Assembly (NCBI GenBank): GCA_964534555.1
Contig: CAZHRK010000001.1
Span: 372,001-436,000 of the forward strand
Reading direction: 5' to 3'
DNA: 64,000 bases
Source of the DNA: CAZHRK01 sp964534555
GTDB lineage: Bacteria; Babelota; Babeliae; Babelales; RVW-14
Position 1 is the stretch's first letter. Each line of letters opens with the position of its first letter. Below, in pieces: positions 17,824 through 25,532 of this stretch. The notes under the pieces are model-generated. The model saw only the letters and a list, made by a program, of their open reading frames with translations. It ran no database searches and had not been told where the DNA came from. Made by a program: the position numbers and the translations under genes.

Positions 17824-17933
17824 ACAACTCTCAAGTCGCAAAGTTTTTGTTATGCTAAGATATTGCTTGGTGCCTTGCACGCGATCATTTGATTGTTTTG
17901 CACTCTTTATTAGTTGTTTGCCGGATAAAAAAT

Positions 17934-18524
17934 ATGAAAAAAGAACTGGTCTACGTTACATCAAATAATGGTAAATTTGCTGAGGTTGCATCATATATTG
18001 AGCGCCGGGTGCCAGGTATAACAATCACCCAATGTGCTGCAGATATCCCTGAAATTCAGTCAGATGATCAAGAAGCAGTTGCGCGCGATAAAGCACTTAA
18101 GGCATGGGAGCTTGTTAAAAAGCCTCTTATTATCGATGACGCAGCAATTTATTTTACACGCTATAACCGCTTTCCTGGTGTGCTTTCCAAATTTGTTTCG
18201 TTGGGAATAGGATTTGATGGCATTAAGCGCCTTATTTTTGATGGGGATCGCGCCTACTTCCTGCTTTATATGATTTATGTTGATGGTCCTGGCTCTATGC
18301 ATGTTTTTGAAGGCAGGTGTGATGGAGCTCTTAAAATCCCTGATGTTCAGCTTGCCCACCCATCTTTACCCTACGATGATTTTTTTGTTCCTGACGAGCA
18401 GGTTGTTAATCAGGCTCTCTTAACATACGCTGAAATGAAGCTTGATGTTGGCTATGACTCATATTATTACCGCATTCGCGCACTAAAAAAACTCGTGCAG
18501 TGGTTACTGGAGAGGCAAAAATGA
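17934..18524 (+). CDS. HAM1/RdgB-type non-canonical purine NTP pyrophosphatase
   Basis: The family removes ITP, dITP and XTP from nucleotide pools. The start VYVTSNNGKFAEV matches the family's TSN-x2-K-x2-E motif. Catalytic-region motifs appear as IIDDAAIYF (usually DDSGL) and FPGV. The second half is divergent: the usual GFGYDPIF is replaced by LPYDDFFVPDE, so substrate preference may differ. I chose the ATG at 17934 because family members begin there; the longer frame adds 15 unrelated residues. Its stop overlaps the prmC start as ATGA, so the two genes are translationally coupled. Confidence 0.78.
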   Translation: MKKELVYVTSNNGKFAEVASYIERRVPGITITQCAADIPEIQSDDQEAVARDKALKAWELVKKPLIIDDAAIYFTRYNRFPGVLSKFVSLGIGFDGIKRLIFDGDRAYFLLYMIYVDGPGSMHVFEGRCDGALKIPDVQLAHPSLPYDDFFVPDEQVVNQALLTYAEMKLDVGYDSYYYRIRALKKLVQWLLERQK

Positions 18525-19381
18525 TTATTGAGCTCGTAAAAAAAATAGCTCATCGACTTGCTCCTGTTGCTTTAGATGCTGCTGAGAGTGAGGCTTGGTG
18601 GTTGATTGAGGCTGCAACTAAGCAATCAAAAGCGCAGCTGATTGCGCATAAGAGCGCTTTATTAAGTGATGATGTTCTTGCTCTGCTTGAAGAGTGGGTT
18701 GACCAGCGCGTTCTACAAAAAAAGCCACTCCAGTATATTTTGGGCTTTGTGCCTTTTGCAGGGCATGAATTTATTGTCAGGCCGCCGGTGCTGATTCCAC
18801 GGCCAGAAACAGAGGAATGGGTGCTCTGGCTTATAGATCTGTATAAAAAAGCGCAGGCAAAACCTCTACGGATTCTTGATCTTTGTACTGGGTCTGGCTG
18901 CATAGGCTTAACCCTTGCAGCGGCGTTTCCTGATGCATTAGTTGACTGTGTTGATATTGCCTCTGAGCCGCTTGATCTTGTGCATGATAATAGCAAAATA
19001 CTTGGGCTTTCTAATATCAGGATTGTGCAGTCAGATTGTTTTGATAGCTTGGGCGGGCAGCAGTATGATCTGATTGTTGCAAATCCACCGTATCTCACGC
19101 CAAAAGAATACAATGACCTGCCTTCTGATGTTAAGGCTTGGGAGGATGAGCGGGCTCTTGTTGATTATGACGCAGGACTGGGTGTCTATAAAAAAATTGC
19201 AGAGCAAGCGCCGCTATTCCTTAACCCTGATGTTAAACAGGGTCAACTTCCTTGTTTAATTGTGGAACTTGGTCTTGAGATTGTTTCAGTTAGAAACTTG
19301 TTTTTGACTCATTTTTATTCAAAAGTTGAGATTTATGCTGATTTACAGCAAAAACAACGCTGGTTAGCTGCGTGGATTTGA
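18521..19381 (+). CDS. prmC: Peptide chain release factor N5-glutamine methyltransferase
   Basis: Methylates the GGQ glutamine of release factors RF1 and RF2. The protein has the short helical N-terminal domain, LIPRPETEEW before the SAM domain, the SAM site ILDLCTGSGCIGL, and the catalytic NPPYLTP. It is of normal length. I prefer the ATG at 18521, which overlaps the previous stop as ATGA and has GGAGAGG upstream, over the in-frame GTG at 18500. prfA is not adjacent. Confidence 0.93.
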   Translation: MIIELVKKIAHRLAPVALDAAESEAWWLIEAATKQSKAQLIAHKSALLSDDVLALLEEWVDQRVLQKKPLQYILGFVPFAGHEFIVRPPVLIPRPETEEWVLWLIDLYKKAQAKPLRILDLCTGSGCIGLTLAAAFPDALVDCVDIASEPLDLVHDNSKILGLSNIRIVQSDCFDSLGGQQYDLIVANPPYLTPKEYNDLPSDVKAWEDERALVDYDAGLGVYKKIAEQAPLFLNPDVKQGQLPCLIVELGLEIVSVRNLFLTHFYSKVEIYADLQQKQRWLAAWI

Positions 19382-19613
19382 CATGGGCAGCCACTTGCGT
19401 TATGGTTTGGAGACCTCAGAGTAATCTATCTCAATCGAGATATTTTATATTTGAAATATTATCTAACATACTTACGGTCTTGTACGGGCGCACTGATGTT
19501 TGAATGTGTAAACCACTTTTAAGGTGATGTACACATAGCTGATGTGCACTAGGTTTTTACTCGGAGAATGCTCTCCACACCCCCAAGGCTTGTAAATAGC
19601 ATGTGAGGATTAT
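19382..19613. other. Intergenic leader with small hairpins
   Basis: No gene or RNA family is recognised in these 232 bases. A short hairpin GGAGA-ATGC-TCTCC lies at 19563-19576, and GTGAGGAT just before 19614 is the ribosome site of the next gene. A promoter for the 19614-sppA pair should lie here, but I could not pick a convincing one. Confidence 0.3.
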
Positions 19614-20054
19614 ATGTTACGTTCTATTCTGAATTACGTTGGCTTTTTTGTATTTGCTGGCGCTCTTGTGACACTAAGTGCAAAAGAATCACATAAGGAA
19701 GATAAAAACGGCCTTCAACCAGAAGAGAGAATTGCTGTATCTCAAGCGCTCTCCACAATCAAAAAAACACAACAAAAAAATGGAGCAAAAAGCTCTGTTG
19801 ATAAGGTTATCTGTGAGCTTAACTTTGAAGAAGGCACACAAAAGATAACAACTCACTTTGGCGATTATCGTAAGCAGCCACAAGAAGAGACAAGAAAGCT
19901 TTCTATTAATAATGACCCGTTTACCAGCACTGGTACAACGCAGATGCGTGTTGTCGTTGCGACAAATGATCCACATAATATTCATGTGATCAGACGATGC
20001 GATGATGGTACTCGCATAGAAAAAGAGATTGCTCGTTCATCATTATCCGCATAA
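19614..20054 (+). CDS. Hypothetical exported protein, 146 residues
   Basis: No family recognised. A signal peptide is visible (MLRSILNYVGFFVFAGALVTLSA), followed by a charged Lys/Gln/Glu-rich helical segment and then a beta-like C-terminal half (MRVVVATND, IHVIRRCDDGT). GTGAGGAT gives a good ribosome site. It lies 15 bases upstream of the sppA-like gene on the same strand and is probably co-transcribed with it. A link to the peptidase, for instance as substrate or regulator, is only a suggestion from position. Confidence 0.6.
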   Translation: MLRSILNYVGFFVFAGALVTLSAKESHKEDKNGLQPEERIAVSQALSTIKKTQQKNGAKSSVDKVICELNFEEGTQKITTHFGDYRKQPQEETRKLSINNDPFTSTGTTQMRVVVATNDPHNIHVIRRCDDGTRIEKEIARSSLSA

Positions 20055-20069
20055 CAACGAAGTAGACTG

Positions 20070-21005
20070 ATGATAAACAACACGAAAACGCAGTCATTTT
20101 TTTCAATTATTCGTAATATATTTTTTATTCTGATTTTTTTGCAATTTGTTCCAGGCCTTGTGGGCGGTATTAGGGATATGATCGATAGCTTGGTCTCACC
20201 TAAGATCAAGGTTGGTTATTTGCCTATTAATGGCACCATTACTGATGCTCAGCCCTACACAAAGCGCCTTGACAAGTTCCTCAAAGATGATGATGTACAA
20301 GCGCTGGTGCTGAGAATCAACTCTCCTGGTGGCTACGCAGGCTCATGCCAAACTATTTTTAGTGAGCTGAAAAAGTTTGCTCAGAAAAAGCCTGTTGTTG
20401 CGCTGATTGAGAATGTTGGTGCCTCAGGTGCTTATTATATCGCTGTTGCTGCGCATAAAGTTATTACCAGCCCTCTTGCTATTGTTGGAAGTGTTGGTGT
20501 TTTTATGCAGCTTCCAAATGTTAAAGGCTTGCTCGATGACTGGAAGGTAACATTTAATAATGTTACAAGCGGTGAATTTAAAGCTGCAGGTAGCCCAGTT
20601 AATGAGATGACTGAGCAGCACCGCCAGTACCTACAAAAACTAGCTGATGATCATTATCAAATTTTTGTTGGCGAGGTAGCAGAAGCTCGTAAACTTGACC
20701 TTAAGCAGTCAAAAATCTGGGCTGATGGCAAAGTATTTACTGGTCGTGAAGCGGTTCAGCTTAAGCTTGTAGATGCTGAAGGATCGATGTCTGATGCTGT
20801 AGTAGCAGTAAAAGAGCTACTTAAAACAGACGAGGATATTCAATTTGTACATGCTCCACGCCACACAGGCATTTTGAAGACTTTAATTGGCGATGACGAA
20901 GCAGCAGAGGAAGCAATGACTTTTTCTGATGTTCTTGCACAAACCGTTCAAAATGTTAGTGATAAGCTTAAGATTAAGACTACCATTGCTCAGTCAGTCT
21001 TATAA
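20070..21005 (+). CDS. sppA: Signal peptide peptidase SppA, S49 family (short form)
   Basis: Inner-membrane serine protease that degrades cleaved signal peptides. One N-terminal helix (FFILIFLQFVPGLVGG) anchors it. The protease core has LRINSPGG, the nucleophile region ENVGASGAYYIA, and the general-base lysine in SGEFKAAGSP. At 311 residues it is the single-domain form that acts as an oligomer, not the double-length E. coli form. Given how many exported proteins this window encodes, signal-peptide turnover is a natural role. A GAAA-loop terminator follows. Confidence 0.92.
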   Translation: MINNTKTQSFFSIIRNIFFILIFLQFVPGLVGGIRDMIDSLVSPKIKVGYLPINGTITDAQPYTKRLDKFLKDDDVQALVLRINSPGGYAGSCQTIFSELKKFAQKKPVVALIENVGASGAYYIAVAAHKVITSPLAIVGSVGVFMQLPNVKGLLDDWKVTFNNVTSGEFKAAGSPVNEMTEQHRQYLQKLADDHYQIFVGEVAEARKLDLKQSKIWADGKVFTGREAVQLKLVDAEGSMSDAVVAVKELLKTDEDIQFVHAPRHTGILKTLIGDDEAAEEAMTFSDVLAQTVQNVSDKLKIKTTIAQSVL

Positions 21006-21027
21006 AATGACTTCATAAACTGAAACT

Positions 21028-21060
21028 AAAAAGCCTTAGGTGAAAACCTAAGGCTTTTTT
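21028..21060. terminator. Bidirectional intrinsic terminator with GAAA tetraloop
   Basis: AAAAAGCCTTAGGT (21028-21041) pairs with ACCTAAGGCTTTTT around a GAAA loop. It lies between convergent sppA and birA; the 3' T run reaches the birA stop codon. Confidence 0.92.
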
Positions 21061-21818
21061 TATGATTGGGAAACTTCTTCAACTTGGTAAAAGGGTATGA
21101 TTTCAATTTTACCGTTTACCTCAAGCATCAGGTCACCATTAGGCATTACCTGTGTTGCTTTTCCTGATACCGATGTGCCGTCTTTTCTATGAATAGTGAG
21201 TTGGGCACCGATGCTGCTCAGCGCTGAGCGCCAGGTTTTATAGATAGTTGTAAAACCAAGCTGCTGCCAAAGGCTATACCACCCATCAATACTGATTAAA
21301 ATCTTTTTATAAATGTCACGCATGACAAGTTCTTGTCCCGTTGTATCTTTAAGGCTTGTTGCAATTTTTTCAAGCTCTGGGTCTATGCAGCAGCTGTTAT
21401 TTATGTTTAGGCCAAATCCTACAATAACGCCTAGAGGGGTGCCGCCTTCCCACGCAAGCTGAATAAGCATGCCACCAAGCTTTTTATCTTTAATGACAAA
21501 ATCATTTGGCCATTTAAGCCTAACGCCGTAATCATTAAGAGCTTGTTGGATACCAAGGCAGATTGCCATGTTAAGTTGATTAAGCCTGATAGGAATGTCT
21601 TCTTGTACCAGCAGTTTAAGAATTACAGGCTTAAGAACCATGGTAACCATAAGCTGCCCTGGGCGTACAGTCCATGTACGACCTTGGCGTCCGCGTGCTT
21701 TTGTGTAATTATCCGCAAGAAATATCGCACCGTCTGGTGCTTCATGAAGGTGCTCTCGCGCCCACCCCATAGAGTCGTCTGTGCTTTGTGTTCGATAAAG
21801 CTTGCTTCCTATGATCAT
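21060..21818 (-). CDS. birA: Biotin-[acetyl-CoA-carboxylase] ligase, catalytic-only form
   Basis: Activates biotin with ATP and attaches it to the biotin carrier protein. It shows the biotinyl-AMP loop GRQGRTW, KWPNDFV, GGMLIQLAWEG and the VGFGLNINN strand, with a small C-terminal SH3-like domain (VSGKATQVMPNGDLML). There is no N-terminal helix-turn-helix, so this is the monofunctional class and cannot be a DNA-binding repressor. It overlaps smpB by four bases and shares its transcript. Confidence 0.93.
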   Translation of the reverse strand: MIIGSKLYRTQSTDDSMGWAREHLHEAPDGAIFLADNYTKARGRQGRTWTVRPGQLMVTMVLKPVILKLLVQEDIPIRLNQLNMAICLGIQQALNDYGVRLKWPNDFVIKDKKLGGMLIQLAWEGGTPLGVIVGFGLNINNSCCIDPELEKIATSLKDTTGQELVMRDIYKKILISIDGWYSLWQQLGFTTIYKTWRSALSSIGAQLTIHRKDGTSVSGKATQVMPNGDLMLEVNGKIEIIPFYQVEEVSQS

Positions 21819-22267
21819 GAGATCCTGTATTTTGTTTCTCGTGCTGTTTCGCGTTTTATATCACGCTCGCGCAGCGCGTCTTTTTTATCTACAGCTTTTT
21901 TGTGACGAGCAAGACCTATCTCAACTTTGACGTATCCTCTATCATTAAAGTACATTTTTGTTGGAATAAGCGTGTAGCCACGCTTTGAGATAGTTCCAAT
22001 AAGCTTATTTATTTCTTTTCGTTTCAGGAGAAGTTTTCTGCTTTGGCGTGAGAGATCTTTTTTATCATACGCGTGTGAATATGTTGCGATATAACAGTTC
22101 GTTAAAACAATTTCACCGCGATACACTGTCGCAAAAGCATCTGTTAGTGCTACGTGTTTTGCTCGGACAGATTTAACCTCATCACCCTTGAGGCAGATTC
22201 CTGCTTCTATGGTGTCCTCAATAAGATAGTCGTGATAAGCTTTTTTATTTGAACAGATTATTTTCAT
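21815..22267 (-). CDS. smpB: SsrA-binding protein
   Basis: Binds tmRNA and brings it to stalled ribosomes for trans-translation. The OB-type barrel motifs are clear (NKKAYHDYLIEDTIEAGI, GDEVKSVR, NCYIATYSHA), as is the basic C-terminal tail that enters the decoding centre (KKAVDKKDALRERDIKRE). I chose the ATG at 22267; a TTG nine bases upstream is possible but unneeded. No tmRNA gene is visible in this window. The stop overlaps the birA start. Confidence 0.95.
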   Translation of the reverse strand: MKIICSNKKAYHDYLIEDTIEAGICLKGDEVKSVRAKHVALTDAFATVYRGEIVLTNCYIATYSHAYDKKDLSRQSRKLLLKRKEINKLIGTISKRGYTLIPTKMYFNDRGYVKVEIGLARHKKAVDKKDALRERDIKRETARETKYRIS

Positions 22268-22302
22268 AGTGCTCAATATGTATTGGTAGAACTGAGGTGA
22301 GA

Positions 22303-22761
22303 TTATTTACGTTTTGAGAGGAGAACTTTTAAAGGGTAATAGCAGATAAGTGCGCTTATAAGACCCAGTATATTTCCTCCTGCAAGAAACGACCATATGC
22401 AGATTGTACCAGAACCAAAAACCTTTGCCAGAGAAAGTGTCCAGGTTGGGCTTAGCTCAAGAACTGAGTGCAAAAGCCAGTAGCCAAAGCTATAATCAAG
22501 CGAATAAAAAGGGATCATTGTCCATGGGTTATTAAGTGACGTTGCAAAAAAAAGCACCGGAAAATGCAGCCCAAACACAGCTTGAGCTCCAAGCATCATA
22601 ACTCCATGAAGCCCTGGAAATGGTGAAAATGCTATGTAAAGGCCAATACAGAATGATCGGGCAATTGCTTCAGGGTCGTTATGCGATAAAAAAATCCTAC
22701 GTAAAGAGCCTTTACAGTAGGTAATGAAGCGGGTAATAATGTCATTCATAAGTTTAGTCAT
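22303..22761 (-). CDS. DUF2062 membrane protein
   Basis: Integral membrane protein of the DUF2062 type, function unknown. It shows the family's pattern of a charged N-terminal helix, then ARSFCIGLYIAFSPFPGLHG, ATSLNNPWTMIPFY, and a final membrane helix before the basic KVLLSKRK. About three membrane segments. I placed the start at 22761 (MTKLMND), since a longer reading frame extending to 22920 would overlap the divergent gene at 22814 and adds unrelated sequence. The TTGGA before the ATG is a modest ribosome site. Confidence 0.75.
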   Translation of the reverse strand: MTKLMNDIITRFITYCKGSLRRIFLSHNDPEAIARSFCIGLYIAFSPFPGLHGVMMLGAQAVFGLHFPVLFFATSLNNPWTMIPFYSLDYSFGYWLLHSVLELSPTWTLSLAKVFGSGTICIWSFLAGGNILGLISALICYYPLKVLLSKRK

Positions 22762-22813
22762 TCCAATCTGCTCAGTAGTCTGAGCGCATGAGAGTAGCGA
22801 GAAAGGACACACA

Positions 22814-23443
22814 ATGATGCAAGCAGCACGATACACGGCATTAGCTTTTGTTATGGGCTGCATAGCCACTATGAATGCGTATGAGATAAAAGGTTGCCTT
22901 AAAATGAGTGGAGCGGTCAACCAATTGCCCCAGCTACGTATTTTATTTGGTGGTAAGGAAACGACAACAGATAAAGACGGTTTTTATACAATTCCGTTTC
23001 CTGGTGAGCAGGCTCCACAACGAGTGAGCCTTCTTATTTGTCAAAATGTCCTTCCGCACTTTGATAAGCGAAATACTATGAGTGGTTATTTTATCAAAGA
23101 TGGAGAATCTCACAAATGTTACAGCCTGTATCGACCAGAGCCACGTGCGGGGTGGAAGCATACACAGATTGCGCTTTCAGCTAAAACCCCTATTGATCCT
23201 GCTCGTACGATTGTTGTTTTGATTGATCCTACGCTTGTAGATGGTCTTGAGCCTTGGGGTATTGTTTCATCAGCTGATGTTTTAAATTCTCCTGCGATTA
23301 AGCTTAAAAGCCAAGAGACTAAAAAACTTGCTTTGGCATCTGAACGCTCGCTCTTAAGCTCTTTGGATATGAGGCCTTTTCATGAGACGGTTGATTATCG
23401 GGAAGAGAAAAAACAAAAGGTACGCCTTGCCCTTAATGACTAG
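22814..23443 (+). CDS. Hypothetical exported protein, 209 residues
   Basis: No family recognised. A signal peptide (MMQAARYTALAFVMGCIATMNA) follows a good AAAGGA ribosome site. The first 70 mature residues (GCLKMSGAV through KETTTDKDGFYTIPFPGE) look like a beta-sandwich of the carboxypeptidase-regulatory/CNA-B sort, where a tdkDGfYtIp signature is common. The rest is mixed and ends in a Lys-rich helix. It is divergent from the DUF2062 gene with about 50 bases between starts. The domain suggestion is tentative. Confidence 0.58.
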   Translation: MMQAARYTALAFVMGCIATMNAYEIKGCLKMSGAVNQLPQLRILFGGKETTTDKDGFYTIPFPGEQAPQRVSLLICQNVLPHFDKRNTMSGYFIKDGESHKCYSLYRPEPRAGWKHTQIALSAKTPIDPARTIVVLIDPTLVDGLEPWGIVSSADVLNSPAIKLKSQETKKLALASERSLLSSLDMRPFHETVDYREEKKQKVRLALND

Positions 23444-23526
23444 CTATCAAAGTGTATTGAGCCTACTATTATGATTCATGCCGCGCAGTATGGGTAAACG
23501 AATAAAGCATACTCTCCGCTATAGAG

Positions 23527-23546
23527 GGCTATGATAGCCGTATAAT
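23527..23546 (+). promoter_or_regulatory. Dyad GGCTATGATAGCC abutting a TATAAT -10 box
   Basis: A perfect inverted repeat (GGCTAT-G-ATAGCC, 23527-23539) lies one base before a consensus TATAAT (23541-23546), about 35 bases upstream of the AadA-like start. I saw no good -35. The arrangement is that of a repressor or activator site overlapping the promoter spacer. Confidence 0.45.
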
Positions 23547-23580
23547 TTATTGATTATTAAATCTTGAATTAACTCAAAAT

Positions 23581-24432
23581 ATGAAAACACAATTAGGCCT
23601 CCAAGACATAACGCTTAACTCAGTTGCAAAAAAGCAGATAGGTGACACCCTTGATGTACTGAATAATCTTTTTGGCAGCTCATTGCTTGGGGTTTATCTG
23701 TACGGATCATCTGTGCTAGGTGGTCTTTTAAAGTATAGTGATATTGATTTCTTTGTAGTCTTAAGCAGAGGAACAACTCACGAAGAAAAAAACAATCTGG
23801 TCAAAGCTTTGCTGCAGATCTCTGGTATTTATATGAAAAGTGATGAGCATCCGATTGAGTTAACGATTGTTAATCAGTCAGCAGTTAACCCTTGGCGTTA
23901 TCCTCCAAGATGTGATTTTCAGTATGGTGAGTGGCTTCGGGCTGATTTCGAAGCAGGGGCTCTTGCGGTTTCATCTGATACAATAATGCCGGACCTTGCT
24001 GTGCTTATAACTCAGATTTTTCTTAAAAGTATTACGTTAGTAGGCGGGCGTCCTGAGCAACTGCTTTGCCCTGTTCCCTATAACGATTTTATTCTCGCGA
24101 CAGTAGATGCGTTACCTCATTTAATGGCTGCTCTTGAGCGTGATATTCGTAATGTTTTATTAACGCTGGCACGAATTTGGAACACTCTCGCTACGAGTAC
24201 AATTCTACCTAAGCCTAGCGCTGCTCAGTGGGTTATGGCACTCCTTCCTGAAGAGTATAAAGCAGTCATGCAGCGCGCAAAAGCCATTTGTGAGGGTAAA
24301 GAGTCAGAGCATTGGGATGATGTGCAGCTACTTATAAAACCCTGTGCAGACTTTATGTATATGCAAATAAGTAATAACATTACCCAAATTATGCAGTCTG
24401 ATAATCAAGACAAGGCTATTTGTTTAATCTAA
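23581..24432 (+). CDS. Aminoglycoside nucleotidyltransferase, AadA/ANT(3'')-like
   Basis: Family enzymes adenylylate streptomycin and spectinomycin. The N-terminal nucleotidyltransferase domain has YGSSVLGGL and YSDIDF (metal ligands D54 and D56), with a likely catalytic-base Glu in HPIELTIVN. The next segment, NPWRYPP through QYGEWLRADF, matches the AadA signature. The C-terminal helical domain has DERDVRN-type RDIRNVLLTLARIWNT and KPSAAQWVMALLPEEY. At 283 residues it is slightly longer than typical AadA (about 260). There are no integron or cassette features nearby, so it looks like a resident gene. Actual resistance is not shown by sequence. Confidence 0.85.
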   Translation: MKTQLGLQDITLNSVAKKQIGDTLDVLNNLFGSSLLGVYLYGSSVLGGLLKYSDIDFFVVLSRGTTHEEKNNLVKALLQISGIYMKSDEHPIELTIVNQSAVNPWRYPPRCDFQYGEWLRADFEAGALAVSSDTIMPDLAVLITQIFLKSITLVGGRPEQLLCPVPYNDFILATVDALPHLMAALERDIRNVLLTLARIWNTLATSTILPKPSAAQWVMALLPEEYKAVMQRAKAICEGKESEHWDDVQLLIKPCADFMYMQISNNITQIMQSDNQDKAICLI

Positions 24433-24459
24433 AAAATTATTAAATAGATGAAGGGCTTG

Positions 24460-25527
24460 TTATTGAGCGCTTTTCTTTTGCGCAAGAAGACCAACTTCAC
24501 AATCTAGCTGGCTAAATTCTCCACGCTGAGCTTTATAAGAACCAACGAATGCAATCATTGCGCCATTATCTGTGCAGAATGCCCGAGGCGTTACGACAAA
24601 AAGCTTTTTATTTTCATCGCAAATTTGGCGTATGCGCTCTGCAAGGTACTTGTTACATGCAACTCCACCAACAAACGTAAACGCTGTTGCCTCTGGGTAA
24701 CGCATGAAAGCTGTTTTCGCTGCTTTGGCAAAAATATCGCCAATACAGACATGAAGCGAGCTTGCAACCTCGTTGATAAGTGTTTGATTGATTCCTGCTA
24801 CAATTGGGCCTGAGCTAAGTTCGTAAGCACCTTTTTTTACTAAGTCGTAAAGCACTGCTGTTTTTAGTCCTGAGAAGCTAAAGTCGATACCCTCTTTTGT
24901 CAGAAGGGTGCGTGGATACTTACAGATATCTTTGAATTGAAGAGCTTCAGCGCAGCGCTCAAGAAGTGCGCCACCGGGGTAGCCAAGAAGTAATGATTTT
25001 GAAACTTTATCAAAAGCTTCTCCCGCTGCATCATCAATTGTACCGCCGATAAGTTTATATTCTCCAAATCCTGTAACGTAGTAGAGTGAAGTGTGTCCAC
25101 CCGAAGCAGAGAAGCAAATAAAGGGAAATGTAAGATCTTCGCGTTTGCTTCCATCCTGATTTAGAAAGGCGGAAAAAATGTGCCCCTCAAGGTGGTTAAC
25201 ACTAATAAGCTTTTTCTGTTTGCTCCATGCGAGTGCTTTCGCAAATGATGCGCCGACTAGGAGCGAGCCCGCAAGGCCAGGGTGGGTTGTTACTGCGATA
25301 GCATCAACATCATCAAGCGTAATGCCTGCTTTGCCTAATGCTTGGTCTACAATAAGATCAATTTTCTCAAGTTGAGAGCGCGACGCGATTTCAGGAACAA
25401 CGCCGCCATAGATTTTATGGAGATCTATTTGTGAATAGAGAGCGTGAGACAAAAGCTTTGAGGCAGCGGTGTTGTAAACCGCTGCCCCTGTTTCATCGCA
25501 GGATGTTTCAATGCCCAGAATAATCAT
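24460..25527 (-). CDS. tsaD: tRNA N6-adenosine threonylcarbamoyltransferase
   Basis: Catalytic subunit for the t6A37 modification of ANN-decoding tRNAs. It begins with the ASKHA motif LGIETSCDET, has the metal-binding HLEGH, ASGGHTSLYYV, the DDAAGEAFDK stretch, and FVGGVACNKYL near the end. At 355 residues it is full length. It starts five bases after rho ends on the same strand. Its TsaB and TsaE partners are not in this window. Confidence 0.96.
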   Translation of the reverse strand: MIILGIETSCDETGAAVYNTAASKLLSHALYSQIDLHKIYGGVVPEIASRSQLEKIDLIVDQALGKAGITLDDVDAIAVTTHPGLAGSLLVGASFAKALAWSKQKKLISVNHLEGHIFSAFLNQDGSKREDLTFPFICFSASGGHTSLYYVTGFGEYKLIGGTIDDAAGEAFDKVSKSLLLGYPGGALLERCAEALQFKDICKYPRTLLTKEGIDFSFSGLKTAVLYDLVKKGAYELSSGPIVAGINQTLINEVASSLHVCIGDIFAKAAKTAFMRYPEATAFTFVGGVACNKYLAERIRQICDENKKLFVVTPRAFCTDNGAMIAFVGSYKAQRGEFSQLDCEVGLLAQKKSAQ

Positions 25528-25532
25528 AGTGA

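Noticed and set aside
23581..24432. Integron cassette
   Set aside because: No attC-like inverted repeat or integrase is near the AadA-like gene.
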